A DNA stretch of 64,000 nt. Origin: Nocardia ninae NBRC 108245. GTDB lineage: Bacteria > Actinomycetota > Actinomycetes > Mycobacteriales > Mycobacteriaceae. The notes under the pieces are model-generated. The model did not search any database. It was given only the letters and a program-made list of their open reading frames with translations, and had not been told where the DNA came from. Where the stretch lies: NCBI RefSeq assembly GCF_007990755.1, contig NZ_BJXA01000002.1:248001-312000 (forward strand). Direction: 5' to 3'. Made by a program: the position numbers and the translations under genes. Shown in pieces: positions 24,315 to 33,097 of this stretch. The first letter of the stretch is position 1. Each line of letters begins with the position of its first letter.

Positions 24315-25520
24315 ATGACGAGGCATCGCCCATCCCTAGGTGATGCGGACAGCGGGCGCCCGTCACGGACTCCGATCGGCTACGCCGATCACCCTCGATA
24401 CAGCGTGCGCCGGACCGGGAGTGTCGGTGCGGCAGTGCTTTGCGCGGTCGCGGCAGGGCCGGTGTCGGGTGGTCAGTTGGTACTGCTCGCCAAGCCCTTC
24501 GGTGGTGTGCTCGGGGTGCCCGGGGCGGTGGTCGGTTATCTGATGCTCACCGCCGGGGTGCTCGGTCTCTTTGCCGCGGCGCTGTGTCTGTGGCGATTGC
24601 GGCTGTCGCTTGGAATGGCAAGTGCGAGTGGGAGTCTCGCCGGTGTCGCGGTAGTCGTAGCGGGTGTCGTCGACACCGTCGCGGTGTTCACGATCGCGGC
24701 GCTCGTCGCGGGTGCGGCGACGGGCCCGCTGCTGCTCGCCGGTCGTGCCCTCGCGGCCGAGTTCGGACGTGGAAACTTCGTCTTCCTCCATGCGGCGGGT
24801 GCGGGGGGAGTAGCCGTCGCCGCATGGCTGAGTGGTTACTACTACGAGGAGCCCGGTACAGGCCTGCTCATCGCGGGCGCGTTGACCACCACCCTCGGCG
24901 TGGCCGTCGGACTGGTCGGGCTTCGTGGCGCAGGCGGGCTGCCTGCGGTCCGGGTCGGTAAGAACTCGGTACCTCCTCGTTCTGTCTTATTCGGTTATGT
25001 CGCAATAGGACTCGCGGTCGGGGGTACGGTGCTGCCCGCGCTGCATTTACTGCTATTCCGGTGGAACGAATTCGGTGCTGAGCAATTCATCTGGCTCGCA
25101 TTCGCGGCCGCACCCGCGGCGGCCATCGTCGCGTTGCCGGGCCGTCGACCCGCCGCCGTTCCCGTGCTGTTGATTCTGGCGGCGGGCGGGGCGCTGCTCG
25201 TGGTGACCGCGCCGGGGCCGGTGCCATTGACGATCGGGCTGGCGGTGACGTTGGCAGCCGCCGCCCGCGCGATGACCGCGCTCGACGAGCAGGTCTGGGA
25301 GATCACGCCACCCGCCATCGGCGTTTGCGCACTTGTCGTGGCGACGGCGGGATTGGCGGGACTGGGTCTGGTCGACCTGCTGGGCCGGCTCGTCGGTACG
25401 GGGTCGGCGCTGACCGTCCTCGGTATGTGCGTACTCATTGCGGCGTGGCTGTCCGGCCGACCTGACCGACGCCTGCTCCCCGGCACGCGCGGATCGTCCA
25501 GTGAAAGAGGTGCGCCATGA
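24315..25520 (+). CDS. Polytopic membrane transporter, MFS-like
   Basis: A 401-residue protein with about 10-12 hydrophobic helices, beginning after a charged 40-residue cytoplasmic tail (VGAAVLCAVAAGPVSGG). It has the length and symmetry of a major-facilitator transporter, but no diagnostic motif is obvious. ATG 24315 has GGAGG at good spacing. It is divergent from the tetrapyrrole-type operon, each promoter carrying the locus operator, and is coupled by ATGA to two surface neocarzinostatin-fold proteins. Import of the pathway substrate is the best guess; export of an end product is possible. Confidence 0.72.
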   Translation: MTRHRPSLGDADSGRPSRTPIGYADHPRYSVRRTGSVGAAVLCAVAAGPVSGGQLVLLAKPFGGVLGVPGAVVGYLMLTAGVLGLFAAALCLWRLRLSLGMASASGSLAGVAVVVAGVVDTVAVFTIAALVAGAATGPLLLAGRALAAEFGRGNFVFLHAAGAGGVAVAAWLSGYYYEEPGTGLLIAGALTTTLGVAVGLVGLRGAGGLPAVRVGKNSVPPRSVLFGYVAIGLAVGGTVLPALHLLLFRWNEFGAEQFIWLAFAAAPAAAIVALPGRRPAAVPVLLILAAGGALLVVTAPGPVPLTIGLAVTLAAAARAMTALDEQVWEITPPAIGVCALVVATAGLAGLGLVDLLGRLVGTGSALTVLGMCVLIAAWLSGRPDRRLLPGTRGSSSERGAP

Positions 25521-26107
25521 GGAGTTTCGGTACGACGGCTCGGGTAGCGGTGACGCTGGCGCTCAGTGGCTTCCTACTCGGCTCTCCGGCGACGGCGTTC
25601 GCGGACGAACCCGCGGCGATTCAGGTCGACGCCACGTCCGAGCTGACGGAAGGCCAGCGAATCACACTGAGCGGCAGTGGCTTTCGTGCTGGACTTGCCG
25701 CCGTCGCAGTAGGCATGTGCAAAGCGGGCTTCAGCAACGGACTGAAGGACTGCGACTTGTCCGGCGGCGCGACGTTCGTCAATATCGGCGCGGACGGCAC
25801 CTTCGGCCCGCTGACCCTGACCGCGCACCCCCGATTCCACGAGATCGACTGCACCCAGCAGCAGTGTGTGCTCGCGGCCGCGCCCCTGCCCGGCACCGAA
25901 CCGCCTGCCGTCATAGCGGCGAATTCCGCTGCGGTGCCGGTAACTTTCGCGGGCGCGCGGCCACCGACCGCCACGGCACCCGTCCCCGCCGCGGCCGCGC
26001 GCTCGGACACCGACATCGAAGGTCCGTCCACCCCGCTGTGGGCGGCCACCGCCGGCCTGCTCGTGCTCGTCGCCGGTTTCGCCCTCGCCGATCGACGGCG
26101 ACTGTGA
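25517..26107 (+). CDS. Membrane-anchored neocarzinostatin-fold protein 1
   Basis: A 196-residue exported protein: signal peptide (1-30, ending AFADE), a neocarzinostatin-type beta-sandwich (about 32-150) with the paired disulfide pattern (MCKAGF...DCDL and DCTQQQCVLA), a Pro/Ala linker and a C-terminal membrane helix (WAATAGLLVLVAGFALA) followed by RRR. Neocarzinostatin apoprotein binds a hydrophobic chromophore in its cleft. ATG overlaps the transporter stop. A surface receptor that captures a flat hydrophobic pigment and hands it to the transporter is inferred from context only. Confidence 0.82.
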   Translation: MRSFGTTARVAVTLALSGFLLGSPATAFADEPAAIQVDATSELTEGQRITLSGSGFRAGLAAVAVGMCKAGFSNGLKDCDLSGGATFVNIGADGTFGPLTLTAHPRFHEIDCTQQQCVLAAAPLPGTEPPAVIAANSAAVPVTFAGARPPTATAPVPAAAARSDTDIEGPSTPLWAATAGLLVLVAGFALADRRRL

Positions 26108-26126
26108 AATCCATCAGGAGGAAAAT

Positions 26127-26738
26127 GTGAAGCTCATCGGTACCCGGCCCGGGACACAGGGGATATGCGGCAGGCCACGTCTCGTGGCGCTGGCCGCGCT
26201 CACCACGGCCGGGCTTCTCGTCGGCATGCCGACCGCACTGGCCGCCCCGGCTCTCCAGGTGAGCCAATCCACGGGACTCGCCGTGGGGCAGACGATCACG
26301 GTGACCCTGGACGGACTGCCCGCGAATACGGCGGCGGTCGCCGTCGGCCAATGCAAACCGCGGATCGCGGGTCCGGGTGACTGCAATCTGACCGGTTCGA
26401 TGATGGGTGCCGCTGATGGGCAGGGCAGTTGGCAACCCACCGGGGATAAACGGGCCATCACGCTCGTCGGTGCGATCGGTGGCACCGACTGCACCGCGGC
26501 ACCGGGTGCCTGCACGATCAGTGTCACCAGCCTGACCAACGCGACGGAGATCATCGCCTCGGTGCCGTTGACCTTCGGACCGCCCGCAGAGGCTCCGAAA
26601 CCCACTGCTGCCGCCAGTGATTCAGCCGAGAGCGACGACTCCGACAGCAACACTCCCGTCATGGCGGGCATCGGTATCGCCGCGGCGGTGCTCATCGCGG
26701 CCGCCGTGGTGCTAGTGGCCCGCCGTCGTCGCAACTGA
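26127..26738 (+). CDS. Membrane-anchored neocarzinostatin-fold protein 2
   Basis: A 203-residue paralogue of the preceding protein: signal peptide (about 1-40, ending TALAAP), beta-sandwich with QCKPRI...DCNL and DCTAAPGACTISV Cys pairs, an acidic linker (SAESDDSDSN) and a C-terminal helix (GIAAAVLIAAAVVLVA) plus RRRR. GTG 26127 has AGGAGG upstream and lies 19 nt after its neighbour. The two differ strongly in cleft-region sequence, so they may bind different ligands or form a relay. Confidence 0.82.
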   Translation: MKLIGTRPGTQGICGRPRLVALAALTTAGLLVGMPTALAAPALQVSQSTGLAVGQTITVTLDGLPANTAAVAVGQCKPRIAGPGDCNLTGSMMGAADGQGSWQPTGDKRAITLVGAIGGTDCTAAPGACTISVTSLTNATEIIASVPLTFGPPAEAPKPTAAASDSAESDDSDSNTPVMAGIGIAAAVLIAAAVVLVARRRRN

Positions 26739-26936
26739 TCGCACGGATGGTCCGGGGCGTACACAAGTCGTCCCGGATCATCGGTCGCGATCCGGGACCG
26801 GTGGCGTGTGCTTGCCTGCGGGCGCATGCGCGGTGCACAGTGGCGGCGGGGATCTGCCAGTCTGCCGCGAAAGCTGTTATCCGACAGCGCTCGGAGGATG
26901 CGCCGGGAAGGCACCCGCCGGTTACCGTGAAAACTC

Positions 26937-28367
26937 TTATCGGTGCGGCTCCGCGGACGCGCTCGGGTAAGCACCGGCGGGTAGACCGGCACCGCCCGCG
27001 CGGAAGGCGCCGGGTGCGTGCGTGACGGTCGGCTGGACGTACTCGCCCAGACCTTCCTGCGCGTACTCCCGGCCGAAGCCACTGTTCTTGGTCCCGCCGA
27101 ACGGGGCACGCAGCGACATGCCGGTGCGGTTGTGCGTATTGATGAAGGTGAAGCCCGCTTCGATGCGGGCGGCGACGGCGAAGGCGCGGTCCTCGTCGGC
27201 CGACCAGACCGATGCGGCCAGACCGAGCTCGGAATCGTTGGCGCGCGCGAGGACCTCGGCCTCGTCGCGGTAGGTGAGGATCGGCACTGCCGGGCCGAAC
27301 TGCTCCGTGCGGACCAGATCCGCGTCGTCGGGCACTCGGAGCGCGAGTACCGGATCGAGGAAATATCCCTCGCCGGTCGGCGCGCAGGCGAGCGGGACGA
27401 TCAGCGCACCGAGGTCCCTGGCGTCGGTGACCAGCCCGCGCACCCGTTCGGCGGCTGCCCGGGTCGCTACCGGACCCATGGTGACGGTTTCGTCGAGCGG
27501 ATCGCCGACGAGCAGGATGCGTTGTGCGGCAGCGATATACGACTCGACGAATTCGGCGAGCCGAGTCTCGGGCACGTACAGCCGCTTCGCGGCCATGCAC
27601 ACCTGTCCGGCCGTGGCGAACGAGGCGAGCACTAGGCGCTCGAAATCCGCTGGGGTCAAGGCGAAGTCGTCCAAGAGTATGGCCGGATCATTGCCGCCGA
27701 GCTCCAGTAGCACCGGCTTGATCGCCTCGCCCGCCGCCGCCGCGATCGCGCGTCCGGCCTGCGCACCGCCGGTGAAGGCGACCTTGCGCACCAGCGGATG
27801 GGCGATCAGCGCGTGCACCGTAGCCGGGCCGCCGTGGACCACCGTGGTGGCGGGCAGCAATTCGGCGGCGGCGGTAATGGCGAGCGGTGCCAGCGGCGAG
27901 GGTTTGAGCACCACCGCATTACCCGCGGCGAGGGCGGGACCGAGCTTGAGCATCGACAGAATGATCGGCGCGTTCCACGGCGTGATCGCGGCGACCACGC
28001 CGAAAGCCCGCGGCGACACGGTGACTCGACCTTGCGCGTCATCGGTGGTCCGGGCACTGAGCACTTCCGCCGCGTGCGCGCGCACCCAGCGCAAATAGGT
28101 GGCGGCGAAACCGATCTCACCGCGGCAATCGCCGACGGGTTTACCGGTCTCGCGCGCCAGCAAGGTCGCCAGCTCGGTAGTGCGGGCATCGAGGGCGTCG
28201 GCGGCACGGCCGAGCGCGGCCAGGCGAGCTTCCAGCGGTTGCTGCGACCATTCGCGAAACGCCGAGTGGGCGTTGCGCACAACAGCATCGACCGCATCGG
28301 GTTGCGTCGCGGTCACCGCTCCGACGATCTCCCGCGGCCGCGCCGGGTTCTCGCGTTCGATCCTCAC
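26937..28367 (-). CDS. Aldehyde dehydrogenase 1
   Basis: A 476-residue NAD(P)-dependent aldehyde dehydrogenase. The cofactor segment ITPWNAPI is near residue 130, the general base Glu in LELGGND near 235 and the nucleophile Cys in AGQVCMAAK near 270; the C-terminal FGGTKNSGFGREYA is typical. It oxidises an aldehyde to an acid. GTG 28367 overlaps the stop of the flavin monooxygenase (GTGA). It is the last gene of a four-gene unit led by an acyl-CoA-dehydrogenase-like protein under a locus operator. Confidence 0.92.
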   Translation of the reverse strand: MRIERENPARPREIVGAVTATQPDAVDAVVRNAHSAFREWSQQPLEARLAALGRAADALDARTTELATLLARETGKPVGDCRGEIGFAATYLRWVRAHAAEVLSARTTDDAQGRVTVSPRAFGVVAAITPWNAPIILSMLKLGPALAAGNAVVLKPSPLAPLAITAAAELLPATTVVHGGPATVHALIAHPLVRKVAFTGGAQAGRAIAAAAGEAIKPVLLELGGNDPAILLDDFALTPADFERLVLASFATAGQVCMAAKRLYVPETRLAEFVESYIAAAQRILLVGDPLDETVTMGPVATRAAAERVRGLVTDARDLGALIVPLACAPTGEGYFLDPVLALRVPDDADLVRTEQFGPAVPILTYRDEAEVLARANDSELGLAASVWSADEDRAFAVAARIEAGFTFINTHNRTGMSLRAPFGGTKNSGFGREYAQEGLGEYVQPTVTHAPGAFRAGGAGLPAGAYPSASAEPHR

Positions 28368-29506
28368 GGCCGGATCTCCAGCGAGTCGAGCAGACAGGCC
28401 CTACGCAGATAGGTGCGGGCAGCGACCGGGTCGGCGGCCAGTTCACGTAACTGCTCGCGGTGGCTTCCATCGCGGCCGCGGAGCCGGTTCCAGTTGTCGT
28501 GGCTGGTGCGTTGCACGTGGTCCACGGCGACGCGATGACGGTGCGCCGCAACCTCGTCCAGCCGCGCGTCGGGCCCACCTTCGATGACATCGGCCAGCGC
28601 GGACGCGAGTTGAACGGCATCATGGATGCCGCTGTTCATGCCCAGCCCGCCGAGCGGATTGTTGACGTGGGCGGCGTCGCCGATCAACAGCACCCGGCCG
28701 TGCCGGAACCGGTCGGCGACCCGCTGATGTACCCGATACAGCGTGGCGTGCGCGATCCGCCACGGCCTGCCGAGGTCGGCGACGGCCGCCAAACGGTCGG
28801 GCAGCCTGTGCAATTCGTCCTCGTCGTGGCTGTCGGCGGGTGTCGGCAGCAGTACTCGCCAATGCTCCGGTGTGCGCAGCAGCACCAGCCATTCGTCGGG
28901 ATCGAAGACGTAGTTGATCGGTGCGATACCGGGCAGCACGCCGGTCAGATCTTCCTCGACCGACGCGACCAGGAAGCGTTCCGGATAGGTGCTGCCACCG
29001 AATGCGACACCGAGACCGTGTCGGACGGCGGAGTGCGCACCGTCGGCACCGATCACCCAGTTCGCGCGTACCGGACCTTTGGCTGTCCGCAGCACCACGG
29101 CATCGTCGGTGCTCAGTAAGCCGTCGACGCGGTACCCGAACCGTACGTCGCCACCGAGGGCATCGAGCAGCAGCGGAGTGAGTTTGCTCTGCTCGCATTG
29201 CACCCGGAACGGGAACGGGGTGTCCTCGGCCAGCACGGCGAGATCCAGGGTGGCGATCTCGCCGCCGCCACGCTCGCGGTACTGGAAGGTGGAGGCGACG
29301 ATGCCCTGGTGCAGTAGTGGATCCAGGACGCCGAGGTCGCGCAGCATCTCCAAGGTCGGCGGGTGAAAGGTGGACGCGCGCGACTCGGTGGCCAGCTCCG
29401 CGCCCTGCTCCAGCACGGTCACCGCGATTCCGCGGCGCGCCAGTGTCAGTGCGGCGGTGAGCCCGACCGGCCCGGCACCGACCACGACGACCGTCGGCGT
29501 GCTCAT
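28364..29506 (-). CDS. Class A flavin-dependent monooxygenase (PHBH-like)
   Basis: A 380-residue FAD enzyme. VVVGAGPVGLTAAL at the N-terminus binds ADP, VIGADGAHSAVR is the DG motif near residue 155, and RVLLIGDAAHVNNPLGGLGM is the GD motif near 275. Relatives hydroxylate phenols, hydroxypyridines and similar rings with NAD(P)H and oxygen. It is short compared with three-domain phenol hydroxylases. Coupled by ATGA to the aldehyde dehydrogenase upstream. In this operon it may oxidise a pyrrole-type or aromatic fragment; 6-hydroxynicotinate-type hydroxylation is an alternative. Confidence 0.9.
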   Translation of the reverse strand: MSTPTVVVVGAGPVGLTAALTLARRGIAVTVLEQGAELATESRASTFHPPTLEMLRDLGVLDPLLHQGIVASTFQYRERGGGEIATLDLAVLAEDTPFPFRVQCEQSKLTPLLLDALGGDVRFGYRVDGLLSTDDAVVLRTAKGPVRANWVIGADGAHSAVRHGLGVAFGGSTYPERFLVASVEEDLTGVLPGIAPINYVFDPDEWLVLLRTPEHWRVLLPTPADSHDEDELHRLPDRLAAVADLGRPWRIAHATLYRVHQRVADRFRHGRVLLIGDAAHVNNPLGGLGMNSGIHDAVQLASALADVIEGGPDARLDEVAAHRHRVAVDHVQRTSHDNWNRLRGRDGSHREQLRELAADPVAARTYLRRACLLDSLEIRP

Positions 29507-30891
29507 GACGTGTGCAGGGCGAAGCGCCCTTCGACGCCGACGACGCGCGCCCCGGTGAAGAAGCGCAGCGTCTCCGCCGTGCCCTCCTCGCCGAGGCCGG
29601 ACAGTCCCCACGCGGGCCGCGGCGTCATCAGGTGCAGGCTCATGATCGAGGAACCGTTCACCTTCACCTCGCCCGCGCGGATCTGCCGGGCGACGCCGAG
29701 CGCCTGTTGCTCGTCGGCGCCGCAGACGTAGCCCTCCAGGCCATAGGGCACGGCGTTGGCCAGCGTTACCGCCTCCTCGGTCCGGCGGTAGGTGGTGACA
29801 CCGGCCACCGGGCCGAACACCTCGTCGCGCACATCGCCGTCGAGCAGCGTTGGGGCGAAGTAGTTTCCGTCCGCAGGCATGACACCGAAGCTCCGCGAGC
29901 CGTGCGGGTCGAGCGAAGACCGCAGCTGCTGAACGTGTTTCGAGTGCACCAGGGGGCCGAACTCGGTCAGCGGATCCATCGGCGGCCCGACCCGCAATGC
30001 TGCGAGTCGTTTGCCGATGCCGTCGAGTAGCTCGTCCGCCCGGTCCGCCGGGAGAATCAATCTGCCCAGCGCCCGGCACCATTGGCCGTTCAACGTGGTC
30101 AGCAGTTCGGCGGCCATCCGGGTCGCGGCATCGGGATCGGCGTCGGGTAGCACCACGAGCGGATTGTTGCCGCCCAGCTCGAGCTGGCACGGGCGGAACA
30201 TCGCGGCCGACGCCGTGGCGACCGAACGACCGCCGGCCGGCCCGCCGGTGAACGAGACGGCCTTGATCCGGGACGCGGCGACCAGTTGCGCACCGACTTT
30301 CGCACCACCCTGCACGAGCTGGAACATGCCCGCGGGCACGTGCTCGGCGATCACCTCGGCCAGCACCACCGAGCTGTAGGGCGCGAGTTCGCTGACTTTC
30401 AGGATCACCGGACAGCCCGCGGCGAGCGCGTTGGCCACCTTGTGCGCGGCCATGGGAGCCGGCGCGTTCCACGGGACCAGGCACAGCGCCGGTCCCAGCG
30501 GCAGCCGGAGCACCTCGACGCCGTCCTGCTCCCGGCGCAACGCACCGGACCGGATCTGCTCGGCCGCGAGCCGGAACGAGCCCGATACGATCGGGCCGAG
30601 CAGGGTCGTCTGGGCGATCGGGACACCGGTCGCGCGGGCATCCAGTTCCGCGATCCAGGGCAGCCGTGCTTCGAGATCGGCGGCGATCGCGTCCAGCACG
30701 GCGGGTTCGATTCGGCCGGAGGCGGTTTCGGCGATCGCGAGCGCCCGCTCGACCCGGTCGGTGGCGGTGGCGACGGCCCTGGCCACCGGCGCTCCGGTGG
30801 CCGGATCCTCCAGCGCGATACCGAGATCCAGCGAGGGCGTGCCCCATTCGCCGTCGATCAGGTCGGCGACCGCGGGTAGTTCGGTGCTCAC
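29503..30891 (-). CDS. Aldehyde dehydrogenase 2
   Basis: A 462-residue aldehyde dehydrogenase, only distantly similar to the enzyme at 26937. LVPWNAPAPMAAHK is the cofactor segment, LELGGNNP holds the base Glu near residue 240 and NGQWCRALG the nucleophile Cys near 275. GTG 30891 overlaps the preceding stop (GTGA). Two different dehydrogenases in one operon point to two aldehyde intermediates, or to one semialdehyde and one alcohol-derived product such as phytenal. Confidence 0.9.
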   Translation of the reverse strand: MSTELPAVADLIDGEWGTPSLDLGIALEDPATGAPVARAVATATDRVERALAIAETASGRIEPAVLDAIAADLEARLPWIAELDARATGVPIAQTTLLGPIVSGSFRLAAEQIRSGALRREQDGVEVLRLPLGPALCLVPWNAPAPMAAHKVANALAAGCPVILKVSELAPYSSVVLAEVIAEHVPAGMFQLVQGGAKVGAQLVAASRIKAVSFTGGPAGGRSVATASAAMFRPCQLELGGNNPLVVLPDADPDAATRMAAELLTTLNGQWCRALGRLILPADRADELLDGIGKRLAALRVGPPMDPLTEFGPLVHSKHVQQLRSSLDPHGSRSFGVMPADGNYFAPTLLDGDVRDEVFGPVAGVTTYRRTEEAVTLANAVPYGLEGYVCGADEQQALGVARQIRAGEVKVNGSSIMSLHLMTPRPAWGLSGLGEEGTAETLRFFTGARVVGVEGRFALHTS

Positions 30892-32162
30892 CGGCCCGCC
30901 TCGGCCGGTGCGGTGGCGAACAACTCGTTCGCCTTGGCGTCGGTGACGATCCGGGCCACCTCGAGCATGCCGCGCTCGGCCGGGAAGGTCATCACCAGGC
31001 CCATCGCCAGATCGCGCAGGGCACGCCCCGCCACCCCGCTCATCGCGGCGGCCGAGGTACCGCCCGCCTTGAAAGCGCCGAGTGCCACCTGGAAACAGGC
31101 CTCGGTCACCGCGCCCTTGCCGAGGCGCCACTGGGTGAACACCTCCTGCTTCGGTTTGAACGGCGGCTCGGCGGTCTCCACCGCGAGTTGATAACGCAAC
31201 CAGAGGTACGCGGTCTGCAACTGCCTGGTCATCTCGCCGATGAGCACCTGATGCACCGGGGAGGACGCGATCGGATCGCCGGTGTCGGCGAAGGTCTTCG
31301 TGGTCGCGGTGGCCAGCATCTCGTCGTAGACGTTCTGCGCGCAGCCGGTGTAGACGGCCGCGATGGCGAGTTGGTTGCCGACGAAACTGCCTCTGCTCAT
31401 GCTGAGCATCTTCGTGAACGCGCCGGGCACGGCCAAGGCCTCGTCCTGCGGAATGAACACCTCGTCGAGCCGGATGCCGTTGTTGGCGGTCGCGCGCATG
31501 CCGAGGCCGTCCCAGGGAGCGCGCACGTGCACGCCGGGTGCGTCGCGGGGGACGAAGAAGGTCGCCAGTCCCTCGGCGGTGTCGTAGCCCTCGATTTTGG
31601 CCGAGGTCAGGTAGTAGTCGGCCACGCCGGTCGCGCAGCCGAACGACTTCTCGCCCTGCAGGATCCAGCCGCCGTCGACCTTGCGGGCGGTGGTGGCGAT
31701 GGTGATGTTCGCGGCGGCGGTCTTGATCGCCTCGGAGGCGAAATTCGCCAGCCAGCAGCCGTCGGCCATCCGGGTGAGCAGCTTTTCGGCGAAGGCCCGC
31801 ACCACGGGAATCTCGTCGTCGGCGAACAGTCCGGCATCGATCGCCTCCAGCGGCAGCAGGCCGCGCGAGGCGCTGGTGTTGTGGAAGAAGTAGGCGAGCG
31901 CGGTGGACGGGCACGCGGTGCCCATGGCGAAGGTGGCCGCGGCCAGATCGCGCAGCGTGCCGCCGAGTCCGCCGAACTTCTCCGGCACCACCAGCCCGAG
32001 CAATCCGGCGTCGCGGAGCAGGTCGACGTGGGTGGGTGGGAAGGCGCCGAGCCGGTCGGCTTCCTCGGCGGCGGCACGCAGCGCGGGCAACACGGCGTCG
32101 ACCCGTTGTGCGCGTTCGCGTTCGGCGTCGGTCATATCTTCGACGAGTCGTGCACCGATCAT
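30888..32162 (-). CDS. Acyl-CoA-dehydrogenase-like flavoprotein lacking the usual base
   Basis: A 424-residue protein of the acyl-CoA dehydrogenase fold: N-terminal helices with GLLGLVVPEKFGGLGG, a middle beta domain (WILQGEKSFGCATGVADYYL) and a C-terminal helical domain. The normal active-site segment with Glu (EGTxEI) is not seen; the matching place reads MTFPAERGMLEVARIV. Such sequences occur in flavin monooxygenases and oxidases of this fold (DszC-like), so oxygenase activity is as likely as dehydrogenation. ATG 32162 has AGAGGA. It leads an operon whose promoter carries a perfect locus operator. Confidence 0.85.
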   Translation of the reverse strand: MIGARLVEDMTDAERERAQRVDAVLPALRAAAEEADRLGAFPPTHVDLLRDAGLLGLVVPEKFGGLGGTLRDLAAATFAMGTACPSTALAYFFHNTSASRGLLPLEAIDAGLFADDEIPVVRAFAEKLLTRMADGCWLANFASEAIKTAAANITIATTARKVDGGWILQGEKSFGCATGVADYYLTSAKIEGYDTAEGLATFFVPRDAPGVHVRAPWDGLGMRATANNGIRLDEVFIPQDEALAVPGAFTKMLSMSRGSFVGNQLAIAAVYTGCAQNVYDEMLATATTKTFADTGDPIASSPVHQVLIGEMTRQLQTAYLWLRYQLAVETAEPPFKPKQEVFTQWRLGKGAVTEACFQVALGAFKAGGTSAAAMSGVAGRALRDLAMGLVMTFPAERGMLEVARIVTDAKANELFATAPAEAGR

Positions 32163-32191
32163 CGGACCATCCTCTAGCGGTCTGTATTGCT

Positions 32192-32208
32192 GTTTCGGTA
32201 GTCGAAAC
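32192..32208. promoter_or_regulatory. 17-bp dyad operator of the dehydrogenase/monooxygenase operon
   Basis: GTTTCGGTAGTCGAAAC is a perfect dyad with 6-bp arms, flanked by T/A. It lies 29 nt upstream of the flavoprotein start. Confidence 0.85.
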
Positions 32209-32267
32209 ATTGTTACGCACACGGTAACGCCGTGCCTCGGCGGCACGCAAGCCATGATGGGGATGGT

Positions 32268-32284
32268 GTTTCCCATCGGGAAAT
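32268..32284. promoter_or_regulatory. 17-bp dyad operator at the iclR-type promoter
   Basis: GTTTCCCATCGGGAAAT pairs over 7 bp apart from its outermost base. It covers the -35 region of the regulator's own promoter, so autorepression is likely. Confidence 0.78.
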
Positions 32285-32292
32285 CCACCGCC

Positions 32293-32298
32293 TACACT
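32293..32298 (+). promoter_or_regulatory. -10 box giving a leaderless iclR-type mRNA
   Basis: TACACT is followed after 6 nt by the GTG start, the same geometry as at 14785-14797. No ribosome site precedes the GTG. Confidence 0.7.
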
Positions 32299-32304
32299 CG
32301 AGGC

Positions 32305-33090
32305 GTGTCCGAAACCGAATCCGACAACCAGAGCCGGTCGATCGCGGCGGTCGAACGCGCCATGGATGTGCTGTTGCTGTTCGGCCGCAGCGGCAGGTCC
32401 GACCTCGGCGTCACCGAGATCGCCACCGAGCTCGGCATCACCAAGGCCGCGGTGCACCGCATCCTCACCGCCCTGCGCAACCGCGACCTCATCGCACTCG
32501 AACCCACCACGCGCCGTTACGCGCTCGGCCACGCCGCCATCGCGCTCGGCCGGGCCTACCTGGCGCGCACCGATCTTCGGGTGATGGCCGCGCCGGAACT
32601 GCGCAGGCTGGCGTCGGTGACCGGGGAGACCGCGACGCTGTCGATCCGGCGCGGCGACACCCGGATGTACGTGGATCAGGTTGTGCCGGACCAGGAATTG
32701 CGGATGGAGGTCGCGCTCGGGGTGCCGTACCCGCTCTACGCGGGCAGCTCCTCCAAGGTGATCCTGGCGATGCTGCGCAAGGAGGAGATCGACGAGTACC
32801 TGAGCAGGCACGAGCTCACCGCCTTCACCGACGCGACGATCACCTCCGTCCGCAAACTGCGCACCGAACTGAACGCCACGAAGAAGCGCGGCTACGCGAT
32901 CTCGATGGGGGAGCGCCAGATCGGGGCCGCGTCCCTCGCCGCGCCGATCCTCGACCACGACGGTGGCGTGGTGGCCGCGATCAGCGTGTGCGGGCCGCTC
33001 TCGCGGTTCCAGCCACGGATGGACGAGTACGTGCCGATGCTGCTGAAGGCGGCCGGCGCGGTCTCCGCTCAGCTCGGCTACACCCCGTAA
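32305..33090 (+). CDS. IclR-family transcriptional regulator of the catabolic locus
   Basis: A 261-residue regulator. Residues 12-75 form the winged helix-turn-helix (GVTEIATELGITKAAVHRIL) and residues 85-255 the IclR effector domain (GETATLSIRRGDTRMYVDQV, YPLYAGSSSKVILA). IclR proteins bind small-molecule pathway intermediates and control adjacent catabolic operons from palindromic sites of about 15-17 bp. GTG 32305 is fixed by the -10 box 6 nt upstream. It is the only IclR protein in the locus and stands centrally among nine matching dyads, so it is the prime candidate regulator. Confidence 0.92.
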   Translation: MSETESDNQSRSIAAVERAMDVLLLFGRSGRSDLGVTEIATELGITKAAVHRILTALRNRDLIALEPTTRRYALGHAAIALGRAYLARTDLRVMAAPELRRLASVTGETATLSIRRGDTRMYVDQVVPDQELRMEVALGVPYPLYAGSSSKVILAMLRKEEIDEYLSRHELTAFTDATITSVRKLRTELNATKKRGYAISMGERQIGAASLAAPILDHDGGVVAAISVCGPLSRFQPRMDEYVPMLLKAAGAVSAQLGYTP

Positions 33091-33097
33091 CCACCGC

